38,084 nucleotides of DNA from Kluyvera georgiana ATCC 51603 (GTDB taxonomy: Bacteria; Pseudomonadota; Gammaproteobacteria; Enterobacterales; Enterobacteriaceae): NCBI RefSeq assembly GCF_001654985.1, contig NZ_LXEU01000041.1, forward strand, positions 1 through 38,084, written 5' to 3'. A model generated the notes under the pieces. That model worked only from the letters and a program-made list of their open reading frames with translations, was not told the origin of the DNA and did not search any database. A program made the translations under genes and the position numbers. Position 1 is the first letter of the stretch, and the number at the start of each line of letters is the position of its first letter. Positions 19,153 through 28,042 of the stretch are shown here, piece by piece.

Positions 19153-19953
19153 ATGAAACTGAAGTTTCTGGGTCGTCAGGCGCTGATGGGCGTAATGGCC
19201 GTTGCGCTGGTTGCGGGAGCAAGCGTGCAAGCCTTTGCTGCCGAAAATTTATTAAACCAGGTTAAAGAACGCGGCACGCTGCGCGTTGGGCTGGAAGGGA
19301 CCTATCCTCCGTTTAGTTTCCAGGGTGATGACGGCAAACTGACCGGTTTTGAAGTCGATTTCGCTAACGAACTGGCTAAACACCTTGGCGTTAAGGCCGA
19401 TCTGAAACCGACCAAATGGGACGGTATGCTGGCGTCGCTGGACTCCAAACGTATCGACGTGGTGATTAACCAGGTCACCATTTCGCCGGAACGTCAGAAG
19501 AAATATGACTTCTCCACCCCGTACACCATCTCCGGTATTCAGGCGCTGGTGAAGAAGGGCAGCGAAGACTCCATCAAAACCGCGGCGGATCTGAAAGGCA
19601 AAAAAGTCGGCGTCGGTCTGGGCACCAACTATGAAGAGTGGCTGCGTCAGAACGTGCAGGGCGTGGACATCCGGACTTACGACGATGACCCGACCAAATA
19701 TCAGGATCTGCGCGTTGGCCGTATCAACGCCATTCTGGTTGACCGTCTGGCGGCGCTGGATCTGGTGAAGAAAACCAACAATACGCTGGCGGTGGCCGGT
19801 GATGCGTTCTCCCGTCAGGAATCAGGCGTTGCGCTGCGTAAAGGCAACGACGATCTGCTCAAAGCAGTGGATAGCGCTATTGACGCCATGCAGAAAGACG
19901 GTAGCCTGAAGGCGCTGTCCGAAAAATGGTTTGGAGCTGACGTTACGCACTAA
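19153..19953 (+). CDS. tcyJ: Cystine-binding periplasmic protein TcyJ (FliY)
   Basis: A 266-residue periplasmic receptor for L-cystine (also diaminopimelate). It has a signal peptide (MKLKFLGRQALMGVMAVALVAG, cleavage likely after QAFA) and a type-II solute-binding fold with ERGTLRVGLEGTYPPFSFQGDDGKLTGFEVDFANELAKHLG and DVVINQVTISPERQKKYDFSTPYT. The start at 19153 gives the E. coli length; in-frame upstream codons from 19096 are not conserved. It works with TcyL and TcyN encoded downstream. Terminator and dcyD separate it from them, allowing extra binding protein. Confidence 0.95.
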   Translation: MKLKFLGRQALMGVMAVALVAGASVQAFAAENLLNQVKERGTLRVGLEGTYPPFSFQGDDGKLTGFEVDFANELAKHLGVKADLKPTKWDGMLASLDSKRIDVVINQVTISPERQKKYDFSTPYTISGIQALVKKGSEDSIKTAADLKGKKVGVGLGTNYEEWLRQNVQGVDIRTYDDDPTKYQDLRVGRINAILVDRLAALDLVKKTNNTLAVAGDAFSRQESGVALRKGNDDLLKAVDSAIDAMQKDGSLKALSEKWFGADVTH

Positions 19954-19965
19954 TTGCTCTGAAGG

Positions 19966-19995
19966 AAAAAAGGCGCTGAAAGGGCGCCTTTTTTT
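19966..19995 (+). terminator. Rho-independent terminator of tcyJ
   Basis: AAAAAAGGCGC pairs with GCGCCTTTTTT around a short loop, followed by more T. It lies 13 bases after the tcyJ stop. Confidence 0.9.
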
Positions 19996-20025
19996 ATTTA
20001 CGGCGCATAATAAAAACGAGACTAA

Positions 20026-21021
<996 letters not shown>

Positions 21022-21034
21022 ATAGAACGCGCCC

Positions 21035-21703
21035 ATGCAAGAAAGTATTCAATTAGTGATCGACTCCGCGCCGTATCTGCTCAAAGGCGCGGTCTTTACC
21101 CTCCAGCTCAGTATTGGCGGGATGTTCTTTGGGCTGGTGTTGGGCTTTATTCTCGCGTTGATGCGCCTGTCGCCCATTGCGCCGGTACGCTGGCTGGCAC
21201 GTTGCTACATCTCTATTTTTCGCGGCACGCCGCTGATTGCCCAGCTGTTTATGATCTACTACGGTCTGCCGCAGTTTGGTATCGAACTGGATCCCATTCC
21301 GTCGGCAATGATTGGCCTGTCGCTGAATACCGCGGCCTATGCTGCCGAAACGCTGCGTGCAGCGATTTCGTCGATCGATAAAGGCCAGTGGGAAGCCGCG
21401 GCGAGTATCGGCATGACCCCGTGGCAGACGATGCGCCGGGCGATTCTGCCGCAGGCGGCGCGCGTGGCGCTACCGCCGCTGTCGAACAGTTTTATCAGCC
21501 TGGTGAAGGATACCTCGCTGGCGGCGACCATTCAGGTGCCGGAACTGTTCCGTCAGGCTCAGCTGATCACCTCACGTACGCTGGAAGTGTTCACCATGTA
21601 TCTGGCCGCGTCTCTGATTTACTGGGTGATGGCGACCGTGCTGTCGGTGCTGCAAAACTATTTTGAAAACCAGCTAAACCGCCAGGAGCGAGACCCGAAA
21701 TGA
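21035..21703 (+). CDS. tcyL: Cystine ABC transporter permease TcyL
   Basis: A 222-residue inner-membrane permease of the His/Glu/Gln/Arg/opine type with about five membrane helices. The EAA loop that contacts the ATPase is visible (EAAASIGMTPWQTMRRAILPQAARVALPPLSNSFISLVKDTSL). It pairs with TcyN and receives cystine from TcyJ. It starts 13 bases after dcyD and its stop overlaps the tcyN start (ATGA). Length matches E. coli YecS. Confidence 0.95.
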   Translation: MQESIQLVIDSAPYLLKGAVFTLQLSIGGMFFGLVLGFILALMRLSPIAPVRWLARCYISIFRGTPLIAQLFMIYYGLPQFGIELDPIPSAMIGLSLNTAAYAAETLRAAISSIDKGQWEAAASIGMTPWQTMRRAILPQAARVALPPLSNSFISLVKDTSLAATIQVPELFRQAQLITSRTLEVFTMYLAASLIYWVMATVLSVLQNYFENQLNRQERDPK

Positions 21704-22452
21704 GTGCAATTGAAGTCAAAAACCTGGTTAAAAAATTCCACGGACAGACCGTGCTGCACGGCATCGATCTCGAGGTGAAAGAGGGCGAAGTGGTGGCGAT
21801 TATCGGGCCAAGCGGTTCCGGCAAAACCACGCTGCTGCGCAGTATTAATCTGTTGGAACAGCCGGAAAGCGGCACCATCCGCGTTGGCGATATCACGATT
21901 GATACCGCGCGCCCTATCGGTCAGCAGAAAGGGCTGATTCGCCGCCTGCGTCAGCACGTCGGCTTCGTGTTTCAAAGCTTCAATCTGTTCCCACATCGTA
22001 CGGTGCTGGAGAATATTATTGAAGGGCCGGTGATCGTGAAGGGCGAGGATAAAGCCGGTGCGGTTGCCCGCGCTCGTGAGCTATTAGGCAAGGTGGGGCT
22101 TTCAGGTAAAGAAGAGAGCTATCCTCGCCGTCTCTCCGGCGGCCAGCAGCAGCGTGTGGCGATTGCCCGTGCGCTAGCGATGCGTCCGGATGTGATCCTG
22201 TTTGATGAACCGACGTCCGCGCTGGATCCCGAACTGGTGGGTGAGGTGTTGAACACTATCCGCGCGCTGGCGCAGGAGAAGCGGACGATGGTCATCGTGA
22301 CCCATGAGATGAGCTTTGCCCGTGATGTTGCAGACCGCGCCATCTTTATGGATCAGGGGCGAATTGTGGAGCAGGGGGAAGCTAAAGCGCTGTTCGCCAA
22401 TCCACAGCAGGCCCGTACCCGTCAGTTCCTTGAAAAATTCTTGATGCAGTAG
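21700..22452 (+). CDS. tcyN: Cystine ABC transporter ATP-binding protein TcyN
   Basis: A 250-residue ATPase. Walker A GPSGSGKTTLL (about residues 36-46), the Q-loop in HVGFVFQSFNLFPHRTVLENI, the signature RLSGGQQQRVAIARALAMRP, Walker B VILFDEPTSALDPELVGEVL and the switch histidine in VIVTHEMSFARDVADRAIFMDQG are all intact. It energises TcyL for cystine import. Length matches E. coli YecC. Last gene of the dcyD-tcyL-tcyN run. Confidence 0.96.
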   Translation: MSAIEVKNLVKKFHGQTVLHGIDLEVKEGEVVAIIGPSGSGKTTLLRSINLLEQPESGTIRVGDITIDTARPIGQQKGLIRRLRQHVGFVFQSFNLFPHRTVLENIIEGPVIVKGEDKAGAVARARELLGKVGLSGKEESYPRRLSGGQQQRVAIARALAMRPDVILFDEPTSALDPELVGEVLNTIRALAQEKRTMVIVTHEMSFARDVADRAIFMDQGRIVEQGEAKALFANPQQARTRQFLEKFLMQ

Positions 22453-22772
22453 CTCCCCAAAGGCGCGCGGGTTACCCAACCTGCGTGCCTGTTATTGGAC
22501 TTAATTCGCACAGCAAATAATGACGCCTCTGTATCATCATCTTTTTAATGAAAAATTTTACTTAAGCATGATCAATCAATAGGTAAATATTATTTCATCT
22601 GAAACGGCCATAAAGCGCCTCGGAGCAGTAATATCGTGCGCTAAGTTACAGAAATGAGGCAAATTAGGATTATTTTAGAGTGGCGTGATATTTTATACAT
22701 ATAAATAAGATTTATGTGTTAGCTTTCTGTATTCATAAAAATGATTATTGATCAGGGGATTTCTCGTTCGTT
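22453..22772 (+). other. Intergenic region tcyN-sdiA
   Basis: This 320-base gap is AT-rich in its second half. Near its start, GGCGCGCGGGTT (22462-22473) can pair over 12 positions (two G-U) with AACCTGCGTGCC (22478-22489), a possible terminator of the tcy operon, though the following T tract is poor. The remainder should carry the sdiA promoter. I see several TATA-like runs around 22690-22720 but no -10/-35 pair I would defend, and no ORF. Confidence 0.55.
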
Positions 22773-23495
22773 ATGAGAGACGATGATTTTTTCAGTTGGC
22801 GGCGGGAAATGCTGCATCTTTTCCAGGCTGCTACGGCAAGCGAACAGATATACGCGTTACTTCAACAACAAACAGAATATCTGGAATACGATTTCTTCGC
22901 CCTGTGTGTTCGGCATCCGGTGCCGTTTACCCGACCGCGCATTTCTGTGTATACCACTTATCCTGATGCCTGGATGTCGCATTATAAGTCTGCGAACTAT
23001 ATGGCTATCGACCCTGTGCTGAAACCTGATAATTTCTCGCTGGGCCATTTACCCTGGGACGACGAGCTGTTCTGCGATGCTCAGGAGTTGTGGCATGCCG
23101 CGCGCGCGCATGGCCTACAAACCGGCGCTACGCAATGTCTGATGTTGCCTAACCATGCGCACGGCTTCCTCTCGGTGTCGCGCACCCGTACGCCAGGCTT
23201 TACTCCAGACCAGGATGAAATCGCTCTGCGTTTACAAATTCTGCTGGAAATGAGCCTGCTGGCATTATTGCGTGTGGAAGATGAAATGGTGATGCCGCGG
23301 GAGATGAAATTCAGCAAGCGGGAATTAGAAATTCTGAAATGGACGGCGGAAGGGAAAACCTCTGCGGAGATCTCGATGATTTTGTCGATCTCTGAGAATA
23401 CGGTGAATTTCCATCAAAAGAACATGCAGAAAAAATTTAATGCGCCGAACAAAACGCAGATTGCCTGCTATGCAGCGGCGATTGGATTGATCTGA
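22773..23495 (+). CDS. sdiA: LuxR-type solo quorum receptor SdiA
   Basis: A 240-residue cytosolic transcription factor sensing acyl-homoserine lactones made by other species; no luxI partner is in the window. The autoinducer domain (about 1-170) keeps Tyr63, Trp67 and Asp80 of the ligand pocket (SVYTTYPDAW; YMAIDPVL). The residue at position 43, Ser in E. coli, is Ala here. The LuxR helix-turn-helix is at the C-terminus (FSKRELEILKWTAEGKTSAEISMILSISENTVNFHQKNMQKKF). Start and length match E. coli; no strong ribosome site precedes the ATG, suggesting modest translation. It lies upstream of uvrY as in E. coli. Confidence 0.95.
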   Translation: MRDDDFFSWRREMLHLFQAATASEQIYALLQQQTEYLEYDFFALCVRHPVPFTRPRISVYTTYPDAWMSHYKSANYMAIDPVLKPDNFSLGHLPWDDELFCDAQELWHAARAHGLQTGATQCLMLPNHAHGFLSVSRTRTPGFTPDQDEIALRLQILLEMSLLALLRVEDEMVMPREMKFSKRELEILKWTAEGKTSAEISMILSISENTVNFHQKNMQKKFNAPNKTQIACYAAAIGLI

Positions 23496-23524
23496 CGGGT
23501 ATTCGCGTTCTGCGTGCAGACGGC

Positions 23525-23564
23525 AAACCGGCTGTCAGCAGCAATGCTGACAGCCGGTTTTTTA
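23525..23564 (+). terminator. Strong terminator after sdiA, shared with yecF
   Basis: A perfect 16-bp stem, AAACCGGCTGTCAGCA at 23525-23540 and TGCTGACAGCCGGTTT at 23545-23560 with a GCAA loop, runs into T residues on the plus strand. It ends 1 base before the convergent yecF stop, so it may also act for yecF. Confidence 0.93.
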
Positions 23565-23789
23565 TTACTGGCGGTAAGCTTGTTTAATTTGCTTAACAGT
23601 GCTGGAAAATACGGCAGCCTGAGCTTCATCTTCTAACTGCGCAATTTGCTTTTCCATTTTAATAATCACGCGACCGGCATCAGCCTGGCCCATCGCCTGC
23701 AGCATCAGGGTCAGCAAAGACTTCAGGCAGGAAACTTCCTGGGCCAGATTTTGATTATTTTCTGCAGTGGAAAAATCAGGTGTGCTCAT
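23565..23789 (-). CDS. yecF: YecF family protein (DUF2594)
   Basis: A 74-residue soluble, probably helical protein. [41 protein letters not shown] and the end [10 protein letters not shown] match E. coli YecF at the same length. Function is unknown. A coiled-coil-like pattern of Leu/Met/Ile at heptad positions suggests oligomerisation. It is convergent with sdiA, as in E. coli. Confidence 0.93.
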   Translation of the reverse strand: MSTPDFSTAENNQNLAQEVSCLKSLLTLMLQAMGQADAGRVIIKMEKQIAQLEDEAQAAVFSSTVKQIKQAYRQ

Positions 23790-24245
23790 TTATTGCCTCG
23801 TACAATTTCTGCGCATTATGCGCGATGCGGATTATGAAAGCGGCGCAGTATACCACAAGCCGGGGGAAAAAAAGGAGTGCCTGTTTTTTGTTCGCTGCTC
23901 AGATCTGATATTAATTATTATTTCGACTGCATAGACAGCGGGTTAGGGGCAAAATGTTTAAATACGGTTCCGTCATCGTTAATTGTTGTTACATATTATA
24001 AGGCCTATTTATCAAATATACGACAAAGCACCTGTTTACGTCGTTAATCCCCGCAAGCATACTGATATCTGCCACAGGCATCTTACTGTTTTTTAGTGCT
24101 TTCCAGTCTCTGTACATGATTATTTCCAAAAACGAGATCGAAATCGAAGCCCTGGCATTTTTAGACTTTCACAGATGATATAAAACCCGGTAGTATGGGG
24201 GAATTAAGCAGTAGTAGCGTTATCCCTATTCTGGAGATTATTCCT
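23790..24245 (+). other. Intergenic region yecF-uvrY
   Basis: This 456-base gap must hold the divergent yecF and uvrY promoters; I cannot assign them with confidence. It is AT-rich, notably 23900-24010. It contains a start-less hydrophobic reading frame at 24002-24178 described separately. In E. coli the space between these genes holds no membrane-protein gene that I recall. Confidence 0.5.
24002..24178 (+). pseudogene. Start-less remnant of a membrane-anchored protein N-terminus
   Basis: An open frame of 58 codons with no ATG, GTG or TTG before its hydrophobic core. It reads IKYTTKHLFTSLIPASILIS, then ATGILLFFSAFQSLYMIISK and NEIEIEALAFLDF before a TGA. This has the composition of a basic N-terminus, one membrane helix and the start of an extracytoplasmic segment, as in sensor kinases or GGDEF/EAL proteins. 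The family is not identifiable. It could be the decayed 5' end of a lost gene, or coincidence. It lies directly upstream of uvrY. Confidence 0.35.
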
Positions 24246-24902
24246 TTGATCAACGTCCTTCTTGTTGATGACCACGAACTGGTGCGCGCAGGGATACGAC
24301 GCATTCTCGAAGATATAAAAGGTATTAGAGTCACCGGCGAAGCCAACTGCGGGGAAGATGCGGTGAAGTGGTGCCGTGCTAACCCTGTTGACGTTGTGCT
24401 GATGGATATGAACATGCCCGGCATTGGCGGCCTTGAGGCAACGCGTAAGATTGCGCGTTCGGCGGTCGATACCAAAGTTATCATGCTAACCGTACACACG
24501 GAAAACCCGCTGCCGGCAAAAGTCATGCAGGCCGGTGCGGCCGGTTATCTGAGCAAAGGTGCCGCGCCGCAAGAGGTGGTTAACGCCATTCGCTCGGTGT
24601 TCTCCGGTCAGCGCTATATCGCCTCAGACATCGCTCAGCAAATGGCATTAAGTCAGATTGAGCCGGAAAAGACGGAATCGCCGTTCTCCAGTTTGTCTGA
24701 ACGTGAATTGCAGATTATGCTGATGATCACTAAAGGTCAGAAGGTGAATGAGATTTCAGAACAGTTGAATCTGAGTCCCAAGACGGTGAACAGTTACCGC
24801 TACCGTATGTTTAGCAAGCTGAACATACACGGTGATGTTGAGCTGACCCACCTGGCAATTCGCCATGGCCTGTGCAATGCGGAGTCGTTAGCAAGTCAGT
24901 GA
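24246..24902 (+). CDS. uvrY: Response regulator UvrY (BarA-UvrY)
   Basis: A 218-residue two-component regulator (SirA in Salmonella), phosphorylated by BarA and activating csrB/csrC to relieve CsrA control of carbon flow, motility and virulence. The receiver domain has the acidic pocket (LLVDDHEL) and phosphoacceptor Asp54 ([19 protein letters not shown]); Lys of the pocket is in [10 protein letters not shown]. The LuxR helix-turn-helix is [43 protein letters not shown]. The start is the TTG at 24246 (INVLLVDD next), as in E. coli. Its TGA overlaps the uvrC GTG. Confidence 0.95.
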   Translation: MINVLLVDDHELVRAGIRRILEDIKGIRVTGEANCGEDAVKWCRANPVDVVLMDMNMPGIGGLEATRKIARSAVDTKVIMLTVHTENPLPAKVMQAGAAGYLSKGAAPQEVVNAIRSVFSGQRYIASDIAQQMALSQIEPEKTESPFSSLSERELQIMLMITKGQKVNEISEQLNLSPKTVNSYRYRMFSKLNIHGDVELTHLAIRHGLCNAESLASQ

Positions 24903-26731
24903 GTGATGTTTTTGATTCAAAAGCCTTTCTGAAAACCGTAACCAGCCAGCCCGGCGTTTATCGTATGTATGATGCCGGCGGCACGGTTATTTATGTTGGC
25001 AAAGCCAAAGATCTCAAAAAGCGCCTTGCCAGCTATTTTCGTACGCAGGTGTCTTCTCGCAAAACGGAAGCGCTGGTGGCACAAATCGCCCAGATTGATG
25101 TCACCGTCACCCACACCGAAACGGAAGCGCTGCTGCTGGAGCATAACTACATCAAGCTCTATCAGCCGCGTTACAACGTGCTGCTGCGTGACGACAAATC
25201 GTATCCCTTTATTTTCCTCAGCGCGGATACCCATCCGCGTCTGGCGACGCATCGCGGCGCCAAACACGCCAAAGGCGAGTACTTTGGTCCTTTCCCCAAC
25301 GGTTATGCCGTGCGGGAAACGCTGGCGCTGTTACAAAAAATCTTCCCCGTCCGCCAGTGCGAAAACAGCGTTTATCGCAACCGCTCGCGTCCTTGCCTGC
25401 AATACCAGATAGGTCGTTGTTTAGGGCCATGTGTGAAAGGGCTGGTGAGTGAAGAAGAGTACGCGCAGCAGGTGGACTATGTACGGCTGTTCCTCGCGGG
25501 TAAAGACGATCAGGTGCTGACGCAGCTGATCGCACGCATGGAGAAAGCCAGCCAGGCGCTGGCGTTTGAGGAAGCTGCCCGCATCCGCGATCAGATTCAG
25601 GCCGTACGTCGAGTGACGGAAAAACAGTTTGTCTCGAATAACGGTGACGATCTGGACGTCATTGGCGTGGCGTTCGAGGCGGGAATGGCCTGTGTGCACG
25701 TGCTGTTTATCCGCCAGGGCAAAGTCCTCGGTAGCCGCAGCTATTTCCCCAAGGTGCCAAGCGATACCGAGCTCGGCGAAGTGGTAGAGACCTTCGTTGG
25801 CCAGTTCTACTTCCAGGGCAGCCAGATGCGCACGCTTCCGGGCGAGATCCTGCTCGATTTCTCGCTCAAAGATAAAACGTTGCTCGCCGACTCGCTTTCT
25901 GAGCTCGCCGGGCGACGCATTCAGGTACAGACTAAACCGCGCGGCGATCGTGCGCGTTACTTAAAGCTGGCGCGCACCAACGCGGTGACCGCGCTGTCGA
26001 CTAAACTGTCTCAACGGTCGACCGTACATCAGCGCCTTCAGGCGCTGGCTATCGAACTGAAGTTGCCGGCGATTAAGCGGATGGAATGTTTCGATATCAG
26101 CCACACCATGGGCGAGCAGACGGTGGCCTCCTGTGTGGTGTTCGATGCTAACGGCCCGCTGCGCGCCGAGTATCGTCGCTACAACATTACCGGTATTACT
26201 CCGGGTGATGACTACGCGGCGATGAACCAGGTGCTGCGCCGTCGCTACGGTAAAGCGATTGATGAAAGTAAAATTCCGGATGTCATTCTTATTGACGGTG
26301 GGAAAGGGCAGTTGGGCCAGGCGAAAGCGGTTTTTGCCGAACTCAACGTGCCGTGGGATAAGCATCACCCGCTGTTGTTAGGGGTTGCGAAAGGCAGCGA
26401 CCGTAAAGCCGGGCTTGAGACGCTGTTCTTTGAGCCGGAAGGTGAGGGTTTTAGTTTGCCTCCTGACTCTCCTGCGCTGCATGTGATCCAGCATATCCGC
26501 GACGAATCGCACGATCACGCTATTTCCGGGCATCGCAAAAAGCGCGCCAAAGTGAAAAGCACCAGCTCGCTGGAGACGATCGAAGGTGTGGGGCCGAAGC
26601 GGCGTCAGATGCTGCTCAAGTACATGGGCGGGCTGCAAGGTCTACAGCAGGCAAGCATCGAAGATATCGCCAAAGTGCCGGGAATCTCGCTCGGCTTAGC
26701 AGAAAAGATCTTCTACTCGTTGAAACATTAG
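24899..26731 (+). CDS. uvrC: UvrABC excinuclease subunit C
   Basis: A 610-residue nucleotide-excision-repair nuclease that makes both incisions around bulky DNA lesions bound by UvrB. The GIY-YIG domain ([25 protein letters not shown], about residues 16-40) makes the 3' cut. A cysteine cluster ([17 protein letters not shown]) binds Fe-S/metal. The UVR domain ([16 protein letters not shown]) contacts UvrB. The RNase-H-like domain starts around [21 protein letters not shown], and tandem HhH motifs close the protein. The GTG start at 24899 overlaps the uvrY stop by four bases (GTGA) and gives the E. coli length. Confidence 0.96.
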   Translation: MSDVFDSKAFLKTVTSQPGVYRMYDAGGTVIYVGKAKDLKKRLASYFRTQVSSRKTEALVAQIAQIDVTVTHTETEALLLEHNYIKLYQPRYNVLLRDDKSYPFIFLSADTHPRLATHRGAKHAKGEYFGPFPNGYAVRETLALLQKIFPVRQCENSVYRNRSRPCLQYQIGRCLGPCVKGLVSEEEYAQQVDYVRLFLAGKDDQVLTQLIARMEKASQALAFEEAARIRDQIQAVRRVTEKQFVSNNGDDLDVIGVAFEAGMACVHVLFIRQGKVLGSRSYFPKVPSDTELGEVVETFVGQFYFQGSQMRTLPGEILLDFSLKDKTLLADSLSELAGRRIQVQTKPRGDRARYLKLARTNAVTALSTKLSQRSTVHQRLQALAIELKLPAIKRMECFDISHTMGEQTVASCVVFDANGPLRAEYRRYNITGITPGDDYAAMNQVLRRRYGKAIDESKIPDVILIDGGKGQLGQAKAVFAELNVPWDKHHPLLLGVAKGSDRKAGLETLFFEPEGEGFSLPPDSPALHVIQHIRDESHDHAISGHRKKRAKVKSTSSLETIEGVGPKRRQMLLKYMGGLQGLQQASIEDIAKVPGISLGLAEKIFYSLKH

Positions 26732-26786
26732 GGGCTCTGTAGCAACATAGGGCTAATATTTACTAACAACAGATAGTTACCACGCC

Positions 26787-27335
26787 ATGCAATATAATAT
26801 CCCTACATTGCTTACGTTGTTCCGCGTCATCCTGATTCCGTTTTTTGTGCTGGCGTTCTACCTTCCGTTCGTCTGGGCGCCGTTTGTCTGCGCGCTGATC
26901 TTCTTTGTGGCCGCCGTCACCGACTGGTTTGATGGCTATCTCGCCCGTCGCTGGAACCAGAGCACCCGTTTTGGCGCCTTCCTCGATCCGGTTGCGGATA
27001 AAGTGATGGTGGCGATTGCCATGGTGCTGGTGGCGGAACATTACCACACCTGGTGGGTCACCTTGCCGGCGGCAACGATGATCGCTCGTGAAATTATTAT
27101 CTCGGCGTTACGCGAGTGGATGGCCGAGCTGGGTAAACGCAGCAGCGTTGCCGTTTCGTGGATCGGTAAAGTGAAAACCACCGCGCAGATGACCGCGCTG
27201 GTGTGGATGCTGTGGCGTCCGAATATGTGGGTTGAGTGGGCCGGTATTGCGCTATTCCTCGTGGCAGCGGTGCTGACGCTGTGGTCTATGCTGCAATATC
27301 TGAACGCCGCGCGCGGCGATTTGCTTCAAGAGTGA
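26787..27335 (+). CDS. pgsA: CDP-diacylglycerol--glycerol-3-phosphate 3-phosphatidyltransferase
   Basis: A 182-residue inner-membrane enzyme making phosphatidylglycerophosphate, the committed step to phosphatidylglycerol and cardiolipin. The CDP-alcohol phosphatidyltransferase motif is intact: DG at residues 49-50, AR at 53-54, Gly63, Asp67 and Asp71 ([24 protein letters not shown]). Four or more membrane helices are evident. Length equals E. coli PgsA. It follows uvrC by 55 bases and precedes the tRNA operon, as in E. coli. Confidence 0.96.
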   Translation: MQYNIPTLLTLFRVILIPFFVLAFYLPFVWAPFVCALIFFVAAVTDWFDGYLARRWNQSTRFGAFLDPVADKVMVAIAMVLVAEHYHTWWVTLPAATMIAREIIISALREWMAELGKRSSVAVSWIGKVKTTAQMTALVWMLWRPNMWVEWAGIALFLVAAVLTLWSMLQYLNAARGDLLQE

Positions 27336-27385
27336 TCGTTTCGGCGTAATTTTCAGCAAACGATACAAAGTTGCGAAAAATACCG

Positions 27386-27413
27386 TTGACTCACCGCGTC
27401 AGATAAGTAGAAT
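27386..27413 (+). promoter_or_regulatory. Sigma-70 promoter of the glyW-cysT-leuZ tRNA operon
   Basis: TTGACT at 27386-27391, a 16-base spacer and TAGAAT at 27408-27413, followed by GCAACGC, a GC-rich discriminator typical of stringently controlled stable-RNA promoters. Confidence 0.85.
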
Positions 27414-27486
27414 GCAACGCATCGAACGGCAGCACTGATTGCCAGACGATAGCAAAATCAAGTGGTTAACGAATCGACTTGATAAT

Positions 27487-27562
<76 letters not shown>

Positions 27563-27602
27563 ATTTAAAAGCATCGGCAATAGCGGATGTTTAAGATTTA
27601 AA

Positions 27603-27676
27603 GGCGCGTTAGCAAAGCGGTTATGTAGCGGATTGCAAATCCGTCTAGTCCGGTTCGACTCCGGAACGCGCCTCCA
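27603..27676 (+). tRNA. cysT: tRNA-Cys (anticodon GCA)
   Basis: A 74-base tRNA: acceptor GGCGCGT pairs with ACGCGCC, anticodon loop ATTGCAAAT region with GCA, T-loop GTTCGACT, ends TCCA with discriminator U, the identity base of tRNA-Cys. Confidence 0.97.
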
Positions 27677-27687
27677 CTTTCTTCCCT

Positions 27688-27774
27688 GGCCGGATGGTGG
27701 AATCGGTAGACACAAGGGATTTAAAATCCCTCGGCGTTCGCGCTGTGTGGGTTCAAGTCCCACTCCGGCTACCA
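27688..27774 (+). tRNA. leuZ: tRNA-Leu (anticodon TAA)
   Basis: An 87-base class-II tRNA with a long variable arm (TCGGCGTTCGCGCTGT). Anticodon loop TTTAAAA carries TAA. The start is set at 27688 because GGCCGGA then pairs fully with TCCGGCT (one G-U). Encoded ACCA end. leuZ is known as an integration site in enterics, and accessory genes follow it here. Confidence 0.96.
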
Positions 27775-27817
27775 TGGGAAAAGTAGAATAAAATCAATGA
27801 TAAGCAGTGTCGTGAAA

Positions 27818-27840
27818 AACCACCGAAAGGTGGTTTTTTT
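27818..27840 (+). terminator. Terminator of the tRNA operon
   Basis: AACCACC, GAAA loop, GGTGGTT, then a T run. It lies 43 bases past the CCA of tRNA-Leu. A GNRA-loop intrinsic terminator. Confidence 0.93.
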
Positions 27841-27852
27841 GTGCCTGAAACC

Positions 27853-27921
27853 TCATTTCCTAATATGTTTCCTAATATGAACGTTGTTTGAAGCGATTCG
27901 CATCAGGTCTTCGAGCGTCAT
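27853..27921 (-). CDS. Tiny ORF ending in HIRKHIRK (uncertain)
   Basis: A 22-codon frame on the minus strand, MTLEDLMRIASNNV followed by HIRKHIRK and TGA. The repeated HIRK is encoded by an exact 12-bp tandem duplication (27856-27867 and 27868-27879). Its ATG directly follows the TAA of another tiny frame. No ribosome site of its own is evident, so it would rely on coupling. It could be the remnant of a larger gene cut by a rearrangement at the tRNA. I do not recognise it. Confidence 0.3.
   Translation of the reverse strand: MTLEDLMRIASNNVHIRKHIRK
27856..27879. repeat. 12-bp tandem direct repeat, two copies
   Basis: TTTCCTAATATG occurs twice head to tail with no mismatch, 82 bases past the tRNA-Leu 3' end. 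It may be replication slippage, or a scar of an integration/excision event at leuZ. No copy of the tRNA 3' end was seen elsewhere in the window. Confidence 0.85.
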
Positions 27922-27993
27922 TTATCTGAGTTTCTCACGCGTACAAATAATTAACCATCGCCCTTCAAAATACGCTTGTATCGACTCCGGCAT
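27922..27993 (-). CDS. Tiny ORF of 23 codons (uncertain)
   Basis: Frame MPESIQAYFEGRWLIICTRE and three more residues, then TAA. GTGGGG lies a few bases before the ATG and could act as a ribosome site, although the spacing is tight. The TAA abuts the ATG of the next tiny frame (TAAATG). It lies just downstream of the diguanylate cyclase gene on the same strand. No family is recognisable; it may be non-coding. Confidence 0.25.
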   Translation of the reverse strand: MPESIQAYFEGRWLIICTREKLR

Positions 27994-28042
27994 TTTCCCC
28001 ACGTCCCTCAGGGAAAACACTCAAAATAACACCAGTGTACGC

